Shown: one piece after another, positions 43,797 to 52,049 of the stretch | Numbering within the stretch: position 1 is the stretch's first letter | Layout of the letters: each line of letters starts with the position of its first letter | Origin: Candidatus Cryosericum terrychapinii | Lineage (GTDB): Bacteria > Caldisericota > Caldisericia > Cryosericales > Cryosericaceae | Reading direction: 5' to 3' | NCBI RefSeq assembly: GCF_003570925.1 | Contig: NZ_QXIS01000035.1 | Span: forward strand, 1-57,822 | DNA length: 57,822 nt | Notes under the pieces: model-generated | Database searches by the model: none | What the model was told of the DNA's origin: nothing | What the model saw: only the letters and a program-made list of their open reading frames with translations | Position numbers and translations under genes: made by a program

Positions 43797-44438
43797 ATGA
43801 GGGAAGACATGGCGTATGCTGTGGAACTGGTGCGGCAAGATCAGCAACACACCAGTACCTGGAACGGAGGGACAACGACTGAGATTGCCATTTATCCGAA
43901 GAATGCTGTCTACAGCCGTCGTGATTTCATGTGGCGAATCAGTTCGGCCAACGTCGAATCAGAGGAATCAGAATTCACTTCACTGCCCGGGACCTGGAGG
44001 CTGATCATGGTTCTCGAGGGAGATATGACCCTTGGGCATGAGCATCATCACAGCGTGCGGCTACGACCATTTCAACAGGATGCGTTTGCTGGGGATTGGA
44101 TGACGAGAAGCAGAGGGACGGCCAGGGATTTCAACATCATGCTGTCAGCAGCCTGTACCGGGCAGATGCAAGCTGTCAGCGTGCAAGGACAATCAGGTCT
44201 GGCGATACCTGGAGAGACACTCCAAAAGCGCGATGAAGGTAAGAAAGCCGTGCACGTCGTATATGGCGTGGATGGCACGATTGTCGCCAGTGCTGGTACC
44301 GATGAGACGTGGAGAATAAACACGGGGGATGCATTGCTTCTCACGACCGACCATCAAGGAGCCACAAAAAGTGTGAGGCTGCTCAATCAGGACAATGCCC
44401 CCGTCCATGTTCTGCTGGCAACCATATGGTATGAGTAA
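43797..44438 (+). CDS. HutD/Ves-family cupin-like protein
   Basis: 213 residues from ATG 43797 (GTG 43794 and ATG 43809 are alternatives). HutD (PF05962) pattern: TSTWNGGTTTEIAIYPKNA, FMWRISSANVESEESEFTSL, MVLEGDMTLGHEHHHSV and FAGDWMTRSRGTARDFNIML. The family has a bicupin fold. Some members lie in histidine-utilisation operons and are thought to be regulatory or housekeeping, but no hut gene is here. Single gene between a terminator and a lipase gene. Confidence 0.88.
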   Translation: MREDMAYAVELVRQDQQHTSTWNGGTTTEIAIYPKNAVYSRRDFMWRISSANVESEESEFTSLPGTWRLIMVLEGDMTLGHEHHHSVRLRPFQQDAFAGDWMTRSRGTARDFNIMLSAACTGQMQAVSVQGQSGLAIPGETLQKRDEGKKAVHVVYGVDGTIVASAGTDETWRINTGDALLLTTDHQGATKSVRLLNQDNAPVHVLLATIWYE

Positions 44439-44492
44439 GTTCCCCGGTGGACCTTATACTGTCATGAGTAGTGACACGGAGTCTGGGAGGCA

Positions 44493-45341
44493 ATGATGCA
44501 CGGTGATGAGTTCCGGTATCGCAGCAAGGATGACCTGAACCTGTACGCTCGCGTGTGGAGGCCCGAAGGGGACGTGCGCGGCGTGGTCGCTCTGGTACAC
44601 GGTCTGGGCGAGTATGGGGGCCGGTACGTGGATATCGGACACAGCTTCGTGGACCGGGGGTATGCGTTTGTGGCAGGGGACCTGCGGGGACATGGCATGT
44701 CCGAGGGCAGGCGTGCGTTCGCTGCACGACTCGACGACTTCATGGACGATCTGGACCAGTATTGTGACGAGGTCAGGACACGCTTTCCTGGCAAGCCGCT
44801 GTTCCTGTACGGCTTCAGCATGGGTTCGACCCTTGGTGTCGCATATCTTGTCCGAAGACATCCACGCCTGGCGGGCGTTATTCTGTGCAGCGGCGGCTTT
44901 GTGATGCCGCCGGCGTCAGCGGCTGCCATGAGCAAGGTCAAAGCACTGCGGCACCTAGTGCCAACGATGGCTGTCAGCAATGGCATGGGTGCCATGCGAG
45001 ACAAGGTCTGTCATGACGTCACCGTGCTGGACGCATATGACGCCGACCCGCTGGTGTACAAAAAGATCACCGTCGGATTGGCCGCAGTCATCGGGGAAGC
45101 CAATGCGGAGGCACTTGTGCGCGCCGGGGAGATCCAGGTTCCCTTGCTGGTGATGCATGGCGAGGACGATGTCATTGCGCTGCCCGAAGGGTCGCAGCGT
45201 CTTGCCGCGGGGGCCTCGGGAGATGTAACGCTTAAGCTGTGGCCCGGACTGTATCACTTCATCCACCATGAACCGGACGGAGCCAAGGAGCGCGTGCTGG
45301 CTTTCGCGGCCGACTGGCTCGACGCGCACGTCACGGGCTAG
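44493..45341 (+). CDS. Alpha/beta hydrolase, monoacylglycerol-lipase type
   Basis: 282 residues; ATG 44493 follows GGGAGG. Serine-hydrolase lipase_4 pattern: VVALVHGLGEYGGRYVDIGH (oxyanion region), GDLRGHGMSEGRR, nucleophile elbow LYGFSMGSTLG, Asp in VMHGEDDVIALPEG and His in LYHFIHHEP. No signal peptide, so cytoplasmic. The family cleaves monoacylglycerols or lysophospholipids. The terminator at 45380 ends it. Confidence 0.92.
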   Translation: MMHGDEFRYRSKDDLNLYARVWRPEGDVRGVVALVHGLGEYGGRYVDIGHSFVDRGYAFVAGDLRGHGMSEGRRAFAARLDDFMDDLDQYCDEVRTRFPGKPLFLYGFSMGSTLGVAYLVRRHPRLAGVILCSGGFVMPPASAAAMSKVKALRHLVPTMAVSNGMGAMRDKVCHDVTVLDAYDADPLVYKKITVGLAAVIGEANAEALVRAGEIQVPLLVMHGEDDVIALPEGSQRLAAGASGDVTLKLWPGLYHFIHHEPDGAKERVLAFAADWLDAHVTG

Positions 45342-45379
45342 CGCTCGACGCAGCGAGTCATGTAAACGCCAGAAAGAAG

Positions 45380-45410
45380 AATCGCCCCCGCTCAGGCGAG
45401 GGCGATTGCT
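45380..45410 (+). terminator. Terminator between convergent genes
   Basis: AATCGCCC (45380-45387) pairs with GGGCGATT (45400-45407), with CGCTCAGGCG able to pair inside the loop; GCTGTCT follows. It may serve both strands. Confidence 0.6.
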
Positions 45411-45466
45411 GTCTCGATGCAGCGGCCGTGTCTCCGGGGACTAGTTGTGCCCAGGAGGAAGCAATG

Positions 45467-46252
45467 TCAGCCTACGGTGTCCAGTGTCACTTCACCGACG
45501 CCGACCTGAATGTCGATGTCGAGAGCCAGCGTCGCGCCGGGAGCGTAGTTGATATAGTTGTGGCCGTCCTGCACGAAGCCCCGGGCATTGACGCCGCCAA
45601 TGGCCTTGTCTACGTGGATACGGGTCGGCGTGGTTCGCGGTATGTGCATCTGCAGAGCTCCGACGCCGCTATGGACACTCCCGTGCGCTGGTGCAGTCGG
45701 CGAGCCCCTGATTTCGAGGTCGAGCCGCCCCGCTCCTGTCTGCAGGTCGAAGTGCTCGAGCCTGGACGCGAGGATGATGGTGCGACCCTGGCCGGCTCCC
45801 GTCCGTACCCGCAGTTGTTGGACCGGGACGGTACTCAGGTCGATGTCAGTCGTTCCCGCCCCCGACTCCAGGTCGATGGTCGCAGGGACATTGTCCGCAC
45901 AGCGCAGGTGCCACTCATAGCGCATATGGGGCGTCGGCACAACCAGCTGGCCTGACGGCTGAGTGATGCTGGCCTCGAGGATACCATCGTTCGTGCGGTA
46001 GACGAACTCCGGTTCCAGTTCCGGCTGGTTGCTGACGAAGTCGGCATCCAGGAGTCCGACGGCTCCCCCTTGCAGTGACAGCACGCCCGCCCCCATGCGC
46101 ACGTGCAGGTCCGTGCGTCGCGTGTCTTCCCTTGGAATACTGCGGTGCTCCGTGCGAAGTCCTCCCGTCTCGGAGCTCCCGAACACTCCCTGTTTCCACA
46201 GGACAGCCGCAAGCACGGCGAGTCCTCCAACCACGACAAACGGCCCCATCAT
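45467..46252 (-). CDS. LiaF/toastrack-like membrane-anchored protein
   Basis: 261 residues, start 46252 with GGAGGTG on the minus strand. One N-terminal membrane helix (PFVVVGGLAVLAAVLW) is followed by a soluble beta-rich domain of repeated 'gag' strands: VRMGAGVLSLQGGAVGLLDA, IDLESGAGTTDIDLSTVPVQ, LRVRTGAGQGRTIIL, FDLQTGAGRLDLEIRG and VGVGEVTLD. This is the pattern of DUF2154/LiaF C-terminal and 'cell wall-active antibiotic response' proteins, which form a right-handed beta-solenoid outside the membrane. No two-component genes are adjacent. Function here is unknown. Confidence 0.75.
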   Translation of the reverse strand: MMGPFVVVGGLAVLAAVLWKQGVFGSSETGGLRTEHRSIPREDTRRTDLHVRMGAGVLSLQGGAVGLLDADFVSNQPELEPEFVYRTNDGILEASITQPSGQLVVPTPHMRYEWHLRCADNVPATIDLESGAGTTDIDLSTVPVQQLRVRTGAGQGRTIILASRLEHFDLQTGAGRLDLEIRGSPTAPAHGSVHSGVGALQMHIPRTTPTRIHVDKAIGGVNARGFVQDGHNYINYAPGATLALDIDIQVGVGEVTLDTVG

Positions 46253-46302
46253 GAGTACACCTCCGTATGTAATATGTAACGTATCGCTAGTCCAAATCTG
46301 GC

Positions 46303-46725
46303 TCAGACGCCCGGTTCGCCCTCGAGTTTCTTTTCGCCCTGAAGGGCACGGATCTCGGTGCAGTCCTGAGAAACCTCGAGGGTCCCCTGGTAGGTACCGT
46401 CCTTGCCGCAGACGGCGAAATATCGGATGTAGATGAACTTGCCGCCCGCTTCTAGCCAGAAGTCCGCCGTAGAGCGCTTTTTCGCACGGAAATCGTCCAG
46501 AATCCGCTGGACCTTGTCGACGCTCTGGGGCGGGTGGCAGCGCTGCACCCTGCGCCCAATGTCCAGCCGTGTGCGTGGAAAGATGCGCCCCGCGGCAGGC
46601 AGGTTAAAGTAGGTCACCTCGTCGTCCGCGTTCACAAACGAGACGTCGACGGGCAGGGTGTCGAACAGCGCAAACAGTATGTCGAGGTCCATACCCTCGA
46701 ACAGGTCGAGACTAGTATCGCTCAT
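46303..46725 (-). CDS. PAS-domain protein (split-off C-terminal part of a DUF438 protein)
   Basis: 140 residues from ATG 46725, chosen because AGGAGAGG lies upstream and because it overlaps the preceding stop as ATGA; longer in-frame starts read backwards into the neighbour. A PAS_10-type domain (ALFDTLPVDVSFVNADDEVT; GRRVQRCHPPQSVDKVQRIL; RYFAVCGKDGTYQGTLEVSQ) fills the protein. It is normally the third domain of DUF438-hemerythrin-PAS proteins. It probably senses a small ligand or redox state together with the upstream gene product. Confidence 0.87.
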   Translation of the reverse strand: MSDTSLDLFEGMDLDILFALFDTLPVDVSFVNADDEVTYFNLPAAGRIFPRTRLDIGRRVQRCHPPQSVDKVQRILDDFRAKKRSTADFWLEAGGKFIYIRYFAVCGKDGTYQGTLEVSQDCTEIRALQGEKKLEGEPGV

Positions 46726-47723
46726 CGGTTTTCCTCTCCTGGGAGTGCGAAGAACCCCAGTTCCTGGGATTCCTGCTGAAGGTCCTGCCAATCTTTCTCG
46801 GATAGCAGGTCGAGTGCTACGTTGTACAGAATCTCCTGTTCTTTCTTTGCGTGCTGGACGAAGGTTTCCAGCCAGTGCTGAAACGCTCCTGCCAGCACCT
46901 GTGCGAACTGCGCGTAAGGCAGGGCATCAGGCGCCCCCAGGATCGTCTTATCGATGACGTCGCGCGTCGCCTTCATGCGGTTGTGTTCGGACCACATGAT
47001 GGCGGGCGGTTCTTCAACGCCGTACCGTTCCAGCAGGGGGAACAGCGTGTTCTCCTGCCGGGCGTCATGGCTCTGGGCGGCGTACAGATGCTGCATCAGG
47101 GTGCGCAGCTCGGCGAGGGGAGCTTCTGCCTCTGCGTACCCGTTCAGCGCGCCAAGTGCCCTGGTCAGGGTGAGTCCCTGCTCGAGCCAGGCGATGATGA
47201 CATCCTGTTCGCGGATGAAGCGCTCAAGCGGATGGCCATCCGGAACCACGGTACGCGAGCTTGCCAGCTGGTCACGGAAGACGTCCATGTGGACGTCACA
47301 CGCTTCCATGAGCTGGTCGGTGGAAAACCCCTCACGTGCCAGCTCCGCCTCGGCAGTCGCGATGAGAAGGGGGTCCGCTCTGGCGATCAGTTCCTTGAAT
47401 TGCGCCTTGCACGTGGCAGGGTCTTCGCCGGAGTATAGTCTCCGGAGGACAGCCTTGAGGTCCTCCTTGAGCTTGGCCGGAGCCTCTCCCGATGTGGCTG
47501 GTGCGGCCCCCTCAGTGTCACTGCGGACCATCGCCGCTTCCAACTCTTCTACGGTCCAGCCGGCGCGTTCCGCGACCTTCCGCAGATCGGTGCGGGGGGC
47601 CATGAGACCGATGACGACCGGGTTACCGAGGAGCTTCAGTTGTGGATTGATCGACGCGAGATAAGCCGCTGCCCGTGGGTGTTCGGTCAGGACAGCGGAG
47701 AGTTTTGTCGTCGGTTTGTACAC
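46722..47723 (-). CDS. DUF1858/DUF438/hemerythrin-domain protein
   Basis: 333 residues. N-terminal DUF1858-like part (LTEHPRAAAYLASINPQLKL), DUF438 about 95-165 (KLKEDLKAVLRRLYSGEDPA), then a hemerythrin HHE domain about 175-310: HPLERFIREQDVI, QSHDARQENTLFPLLERYG, MWSEHNRMKATRDV and FVQHAKKEQEILYNVAL supply His/Glu ligands for a di-iron site. Likely an oxygen, NO or iron-responsive protein of anaerobes. Translationally coupled to the PAS gene by a 4-nt overlap. Confidence 0.9.
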   Translation of the reverse strand: MYKPTTKLSAVLTEHPRAAAYLASINPQLKLLGNPVVIGLMAPRTDLRKVAERAGWTVEELEAAMVRSDTEGAAPATSGEAPAKLKEDLKAVLRRLYSGEDPATCKAQFKELIARADPLLIATAEAELAREGFSTDQLMEACDVHMDVFRDQLASSRTVVPDGHPLERFIREQDVIIAWLEQGLTLTRALGALNGYAEAEAPLAELRTLMQHLYAAQSHDARQENTLFPLLERYGVEEPPAIMWSEHNRMKATRDVIDKTILGAPDALPYAQFAQVLAGAFQHWLETFVQHAKKEQEILYNVALDLLSEKDWQDLQQESQELGFFALPGEENR

Positions 47724-47852
47724 TAGGTTACCTCCCGTAAGGAACGCTGCATGCCAGGAAAATTGTGTGTGTCATGCGTTCAGTATACAGGAAACCCCGT
47801 GGCGGTATAATGAATACTCGCGTGGCACAACACCGCGATGACAGGAGCCCGC

Positions 47853-50363
47853 ATGAATGAAGAACTGGCAGTCCATATCGCGGCGTTCGCCGCTGCAATC
47901 GAGGACGAAGTCACCGCCGAGAAAGCCTCCGAGCGGACGAATCGCCATTCCCTCGTCGAGGGCACACTGGTGTCGGACAGCGGCGACGAAAACTTCCTCT
48001 ATTTCTTCAGCACTCCATATGAGGTCAACTTGCCCGAGGAAGCCATGGTACAGCTCGAGGTGGACGGCCGTGTCGTGCAGGGGGTCTACGTGGGCGGGGG
48101 CCGGGACCTGGTGTCTATTGCCTCGAGCGAGTTCCTGGGGGCCCGGGTGCGTGCGGCCACCATGATTGCTACACCATGGGAACTGCTGCTGAAGCTGGAA
48201 GACAGGCTGAACGCGCTCAAGGACGAAGACGATTGCGGCCGGGCCCTTGCCCTGCTCAGTTCTCCCGCTCCCGGGGATAGTCTACCCGAGCTGAACGGCG
48301 CCTTTGTGGACAACCGGTGGCTGGACTCATCGCAGCGGGACGCACTGCAGAAGGTCGCTGAGCGCGATGTCAGCTTTATCTGGGGTCCTCCGGGCACCGG
48401 CAAGACGCGGACCGTCGCTTACCTCGTGCGCGAACTCATCGAGCGCCATAAGAGTGTCCTGCTGCTGGCACACAGCAACGCGGCAGTCGACGTTGCGACG
48501 CTTGCCGTGGTGAACGCCTGCCGGGGAACACCGTACCTTTCCCAGGGCGCCCTGATCCGGTATGGCATCATCACCAGGCGCGACCTCCTGGTCGAGTCCG
48601 ACATCAACCCGCTCAACATCCTTGCCAGGCGCAACGTTGATGCAGAGCGCTTTGTTGGTCTTCAGTCTAGGCGGCGTGACCTGCTGGAACACGCGAAGCG
48701 AGAGGAGCTGTTCGACACCGCCGAGTTCGAGACAGTGCGGGGCGACATGGGCAAACTGCGCCACCGTGTCGACAAGGAATTGAAGAAACTGGTCTCGGAG
48801 ACGCAGGTCGTCGCGACGACGCTGACAAAAATGGCCTTGTCGGACGAACTGATGGAACGCTCGTTCGACGTCGTCATCATCGACGAGGCGAGCATGTCGC
48901 TGGTGCCGTATGACGTACTGGCCGCCTCGAGGGCACAGGGCAAGATCGTTTTCGCGGGAGACTTCATGCAGCTGCCCCCGATTGCCTCCGGCACGACGCC
49001 CGCCGTTCGCGAGTGGCTCCAGCGGGACATCTATCAGGTGCGGGGCATCACGAGCGCGGTGCGCGCGGGTCAGGACGTGCCGGACATGGCCATGCTGCGC
49101 ACGCAATACCGCATGCACCCGTCCATCCGTTCGGCCGTGAGCCGGCTGTTTTACCAGGACCGGCTGGACGACGGTGAGCGCATCATCGTCCATACCAGCT
49201 CGATTGCACGCCTTGCTCCATTCGAGGGACAGGCCATGGCCGCCGTAGACACTTCACTGCTGCAGACCCGGTGCTACCGAGAGGTCAAGGGGTACTCGCG
49301 CCTCAACCTGGTGGAGGCGGTCACAGTGATGACGATGGCCGCCGGCATGCTCTCGCGCTACCCGGACATCAGCATCGGGGTCGTGACGCCCTATGCCGTC
49401 CAGGCACGTCTGCTGGGGACCATGGCGCGCGAACTGGCCCTGGACCGGGACCGACTGACGATCTCGACGGTCCACCGCTACCAGGGGTCTGAGGTGGACG
49501 TCGTCATTCTCTCGCTGACCGACGGAGAACCACAGTGGTCCATGTCGACACTGACACGGGGCAATCTGGAGGACTGGGACGTCGACCCGGCGCCTCGTCT
49601 CTTGAACGTCGCACTCAGCCGTGCACGTGGCAAGTTCATCCTGGTGGGCGACCTTGATTTCGTGCACGACCGTGGGGCGCAGGATTCCGTCCTGAGGCAT
49701 ATTGTCAGCATCATCGAGCAGGAGGGGGCCGTGCGCCGCATCGACCCGAGGGCTCTCAGCGACATCCGGGAGTGGTTACCCAACCGTGTCGTGGACGGCC
49801 AGCGTATCGTTGTGGGCGAACGTGCCCGTCATCAGGGCTGGCTGCTCGAACGGGCGCGCGCGGCGCGCCGCACGGTGACCGTGGGTGTGCCGCAGGGCGC
49901 CCATGTCTCGCCTCTCATGGCGCGTCTGCTGGCGTCGGTTTCACCAGACTGCCGTCTGCACTACGCCGATCATGACGGTCTGCGCGTAGCTGCGCGGCAC
50001 TTCGGTGCGTCCGAGACGTATCCCGGTGAAGGCATCCTCGAGAGCTTCATTCAGATCGGTTCCCATCCGCTGCTACTGGAGGGGACGCTGGAACGTGGGG
50101 CGCGCTCGGCATACTTGGCGCTCGACCTGCCTGCGACGAACTGGTTCTTCCTCAAGAACGCAGGGTTCGTCCCCGAGTCCTTGCTTGGGCGCAATCCTGA
50201 AGCTGCGAAGGGCAAGGGGCGCAGACGCCGTGGACTCGGGGATGACATGACGGCGCGGGACACTGCGTCCGCGTCCGCAGCTCATCGCAGCGTAACGCCT
50301 GCGCAGCCCGAAGAGACGCCTCTGCCGCTTGCCGATGGGGAGCTCCTGGACCCCAGTCCATAG
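47853..50363 (+). CDS. Superfamily 1 DNA/RNA helicase (UPF1/IGHMBP2-like) with C-terminal extension
   Basis: 836 residues from ATG 47853 (AGGAG 6 nt before); ATG 47838 is an alternative. Helicase motifs: Q/I SQRDALQKVAERDVSF..WGPPGTGKTRT, Ia LLLAHSNAAVD, II VVIIDEASMSLVP (DEAS), III FAGDFMQLPPI, IV LRTQYRMHPSI, V STVHRYQGSEVDVVILS, VI NVALSRARGKFILVGD. The N-terminal about 150 residues look like a beta-barrel lead-in. About 190 residues after motif VI (IVVGERARHQGWLLERARAA ...) resemble a phospholipase-D-like fold without HKD residues (weak). Role in nucleic-acid metabolism; stand-alone gene divergent from the hemerythrin gene. Confidence 0.9.
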   Translation: MNEELAVHIAAFAAAIEDEVTAEKASERTNRHSLVEGTLVSDSGDENFLYFFSTPYEVNLPEEAMVQLEVDGRVVQGVYVGGGRDLVSIASSEFLGARVRAATMIATPWELLLKLEDRLNALKDEDDCGRALALLSSPAPGDSLPELNGAFVDNRWLDSSQRDALQKVAERDVSFIWGPPGTGKTRTVAYLVRELIERHKSVLLLAHSNAAVDVATLAVVNACRGTPYLSQGALIRYGIITRRDLLVESDINPLNILARRNVDAERFVGLQSRRRDLLEHAKREELFDTAEFETVRGDMGKLRHRVDKELKKLVSETQVVATTLTKMALSDELMERSFDVVIIDEASMSLVPYDVLAASRAQGKIVFAGDFMQLPPIASGTTPAVREWLQRDIYQVRGITSAVRAGQDVPDMAMLRTQYRMHPSIRSAVSRLFYQDRLDDGERIIVHTSSIARLAPFEGQAMAAVDTSLLQTRCYREVKGYSRLNLVEAVTVMTMAAGMLSRYPDISIGVVTPYAVQARLLGTMARELALDRDRLTISTVHRYQGSEVDVVILSLTDGEPQWSMSTLTRGNLEDWDVDPAPRLLNVALSRARGKFILVGDLDFVHDRGAQDSVLRHIVSIIEQEGAVRRIDPRALSDIREWLPNRVVDGQRIVVGERARHQGWLLERARAARRTVTVGVPQGAHVSPLMARLLASVSPDCRLHYADHDGLRVAARHFGASETYPGEGILESFIQIGSHPLLLEGTLERGARSAYLALDLPATNWFFLKNAGFVPESLLGRNPEAAKGKGRRRRGLGDDMTARDTASASAAHRSVTPAQPEETPLPLADGELLDPSP

Positions 50364-50432
50364 TGCGACAGTTGACAGGAGGCTGTCCTTCGCCACACTG
50401 ATACCGAAGATACAAGTTTTCGGGAGGTGCTG

Positions 50433-50798
50433 ATGTTCCTGCTGGTTGCCGTGCTGAACAGTGATGCGCATGTGCGTAAGGTACTTGAGGGTTTTACTGC
50501 CATTGATGTCGGTGGCGCAACTGTCATTGACAGCAGAGGCATGGGTCAGATGCTTGCGGCCGACATTCCGATCGTGGCCGGTATTGCTCGCCTTCTCGGT
50601 GGTTCGCCGGTGCAGGAGAGCAGCAGAACGATTTTCTCGGTCATCAACAATTCTGAAACCCTGGACCGCGCCAAGAAGGTCGTACTGGACGCAGTCGGGG
50701 ACATGACCCAGAAGGGTGTCGGCATCATGTTCGTCGTCCCCGTTGCCGAGGCGTACGGGCTGATCGAGCCGGAACCGCTACCTCCGAATATTCCCTAG
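50433..50798 (+). CDS. PII-like (P-II/CutA fold) signalling protein
   Basis: 121 residues from ATG 50433 with GGAGG at 50423-50427. The ferredoxin-like PII pattern is seen in MFLLVAVLNSDAHVRKVLEG, GGATVIDSRGMGQMLAADIP, RTIFSVINNSETLDRAKKVV and MTQKGVGIMFVVPVAEAYGL. The uridylylated T-loop Tyr of GlnB is not evident. Small PII-like proteins of this type often bind adenine nucleotides and regulate transporters; no partner is adjacent. It follows the helicase gene by about 70 bp and converges on an unknown gene. Confidence 0.8.
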   Translation: MFLLVAVLNSDAHVRKVLEGFTAIDVGGATVIDSRGMGQMLAADIPIVAGIARLLGGSPVQESSRTIFSVINNSETLDRAKKVVLDAVGDMTQKGVGIMFVVPVAEAYGLIEPEPLPPNIP

Positions 50799-50828
50799 TC
50801 GGAACTCGCTTCGGGCCGGAATCGCTTG

Positions 50829-51800
50829 CTAGCTGGTCGGACGGATCCCGATGGCCTGTCGCAAGGACTCGAACTGGGCTAGCTCCATGAAATTGCTGGT
50901 AGCCGCAGTGAGCGAGGGCGTTTCGTCGAAGTCGGCGCGGGTTTGCAGCACGACATCCAGGATGCGCGAACGCAGGAGGTGACATGTGTCCTCGATGCGC
51001 TTTCGTTCGCCTTCCCCTCCCTCGGCGCAGAACACCTCTATCTCGAGCCGTTCCACGAATTCAACGACTGGATCGTCCGCTGACGCTGATTCGTCGGCAG
51101 CCTGGACGATTGTCGCCAACGGGATCACGTGGTCTACGAGGACGTAGTAGCCAAGCTGAAGAAGTCCCGCCACCGTCAACCGTGGCTGCATGCCTGCGAA
51201 CCTGTCTCCGTAGCTGGTTGCCAGCTCGCGCTCGTAACGAGTGATGTTGGCGGCCATCAAGTCTACAGCCTGCTGGGCTGTCAGAGCCTGTTCGTCTGTC
51301 GAACCGGCTGCACCCTCTTCCTGAAGGTCAGCATCAGGAGCCGTGCATTCCAGCACAGAGGTTGTGCATTCGCGGTACAAGTCGATGAGCGTCCTCAGGA
51401 CGGCGTGGGCGAAGAACCCGTTTTCGTCGACAAGATGACTGGTTGCGGCTCCAGACGCCGCCGATCTTCTGGTCACTTCGGCGTCGACGGCCTTGCGGTC
51501 CGGACCGTCCTGTGACGAGAACCAGAGAGCAACGTCCGGATAGGCTGCGAGAAACCATGTTGGGAAACCGGTGGGATGCTGCATCGACAAGGCCATCCTG
51601 GCCGCCGACGGGGTCGGCTGAACTCCATTCTCCTCGACCGCCTGTTCCATCAGCGCAGCCACATTGGCCAGATAGACGGATGGCGCAATGCTGTCGGGCA
51701 TGAAGAACTCGCGGGCGTAGTGCTCGAACTGCTCAGCCTGCTGGTCCCCTTGTGGCAGATCTGTGATGCTATTTTCCCAGATGCGTGTGTTGATGTTCAT
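50829..51800 (-). CDS. Hypothetical protein
   Basis: 323 residues, start 51800 with GGGAGGCCTG on the minus strand. Not recognised. Acidic, mainly alpha-helical by pattern, no signal peptide or membrane segment. A region about residues 125-180 is rich in Glu/Ala (LECTAPDADLQEEGAAGSTD). The codon pattern is ordinary for the region, so it is very likely a real gene. The neighbours (PII-like, PilT) give no function. Confidence 0.75.
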   Translation of the reverse strand: MNINTRIWENSITDLPQGDQQAEQFEHYAREFFMPDSIAPSVYLANVAALMEQAVEENGVQPTPSAARMALSMQHPTGFPTWFLAAYPDVALWFSSQDGPDRKAVDAEVTRRSAASGAATSHLVDENGFFAHAVLRTLIDLYRECTTSVLECTAPDADLQEEGAAGSTDEQALTAQQAVDLMAANITRYERELATSYGDRFAGMQPRLTVAGLLQLGYYVLVDHVIPLATIVQAADESASADDPVVEFVERLEIEVFCAEGGEGERKRIEDTCHLLRSRILDVVLQTRADFDETPSLTAATSNFMELAQFESLRQAIGIRPTS

Positions 51801-51987
51801 GACAGGCCTCCCAGTGGATGAGCACGGTCATGCGCTCCATGACTATAAGTTCATGCTACTGCCCCCAAGCAGGTTTGTCAATCATGCCCGGTTGTGGAAG
51901 CGCACAGCTACCTGGAGGCTGAACAGCCTACGTTGGCAATGGTCAAGCCAGGGATATGTGTCTCATAACTGGAAGAAACGAGTGTCC

Positions 51988-51996
51988 TGCTATACT
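51988..51996 (+). promoter_or_regulatory. Extended -10 promoter of pilT
   Basis: TGC followed by TATACT (51991-51996), about 54 nt before the pilT ATG; no good -35 is seen. The rest of the 51801-52049 gap holds nothing recognisable. Confidence 0.45.
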
Positions 51997-52049
51997 AAAT
52001 AGAGGCGCGGTACAAGGATTCACTGTCCGGCCGATTTGTGGAGGTACTG

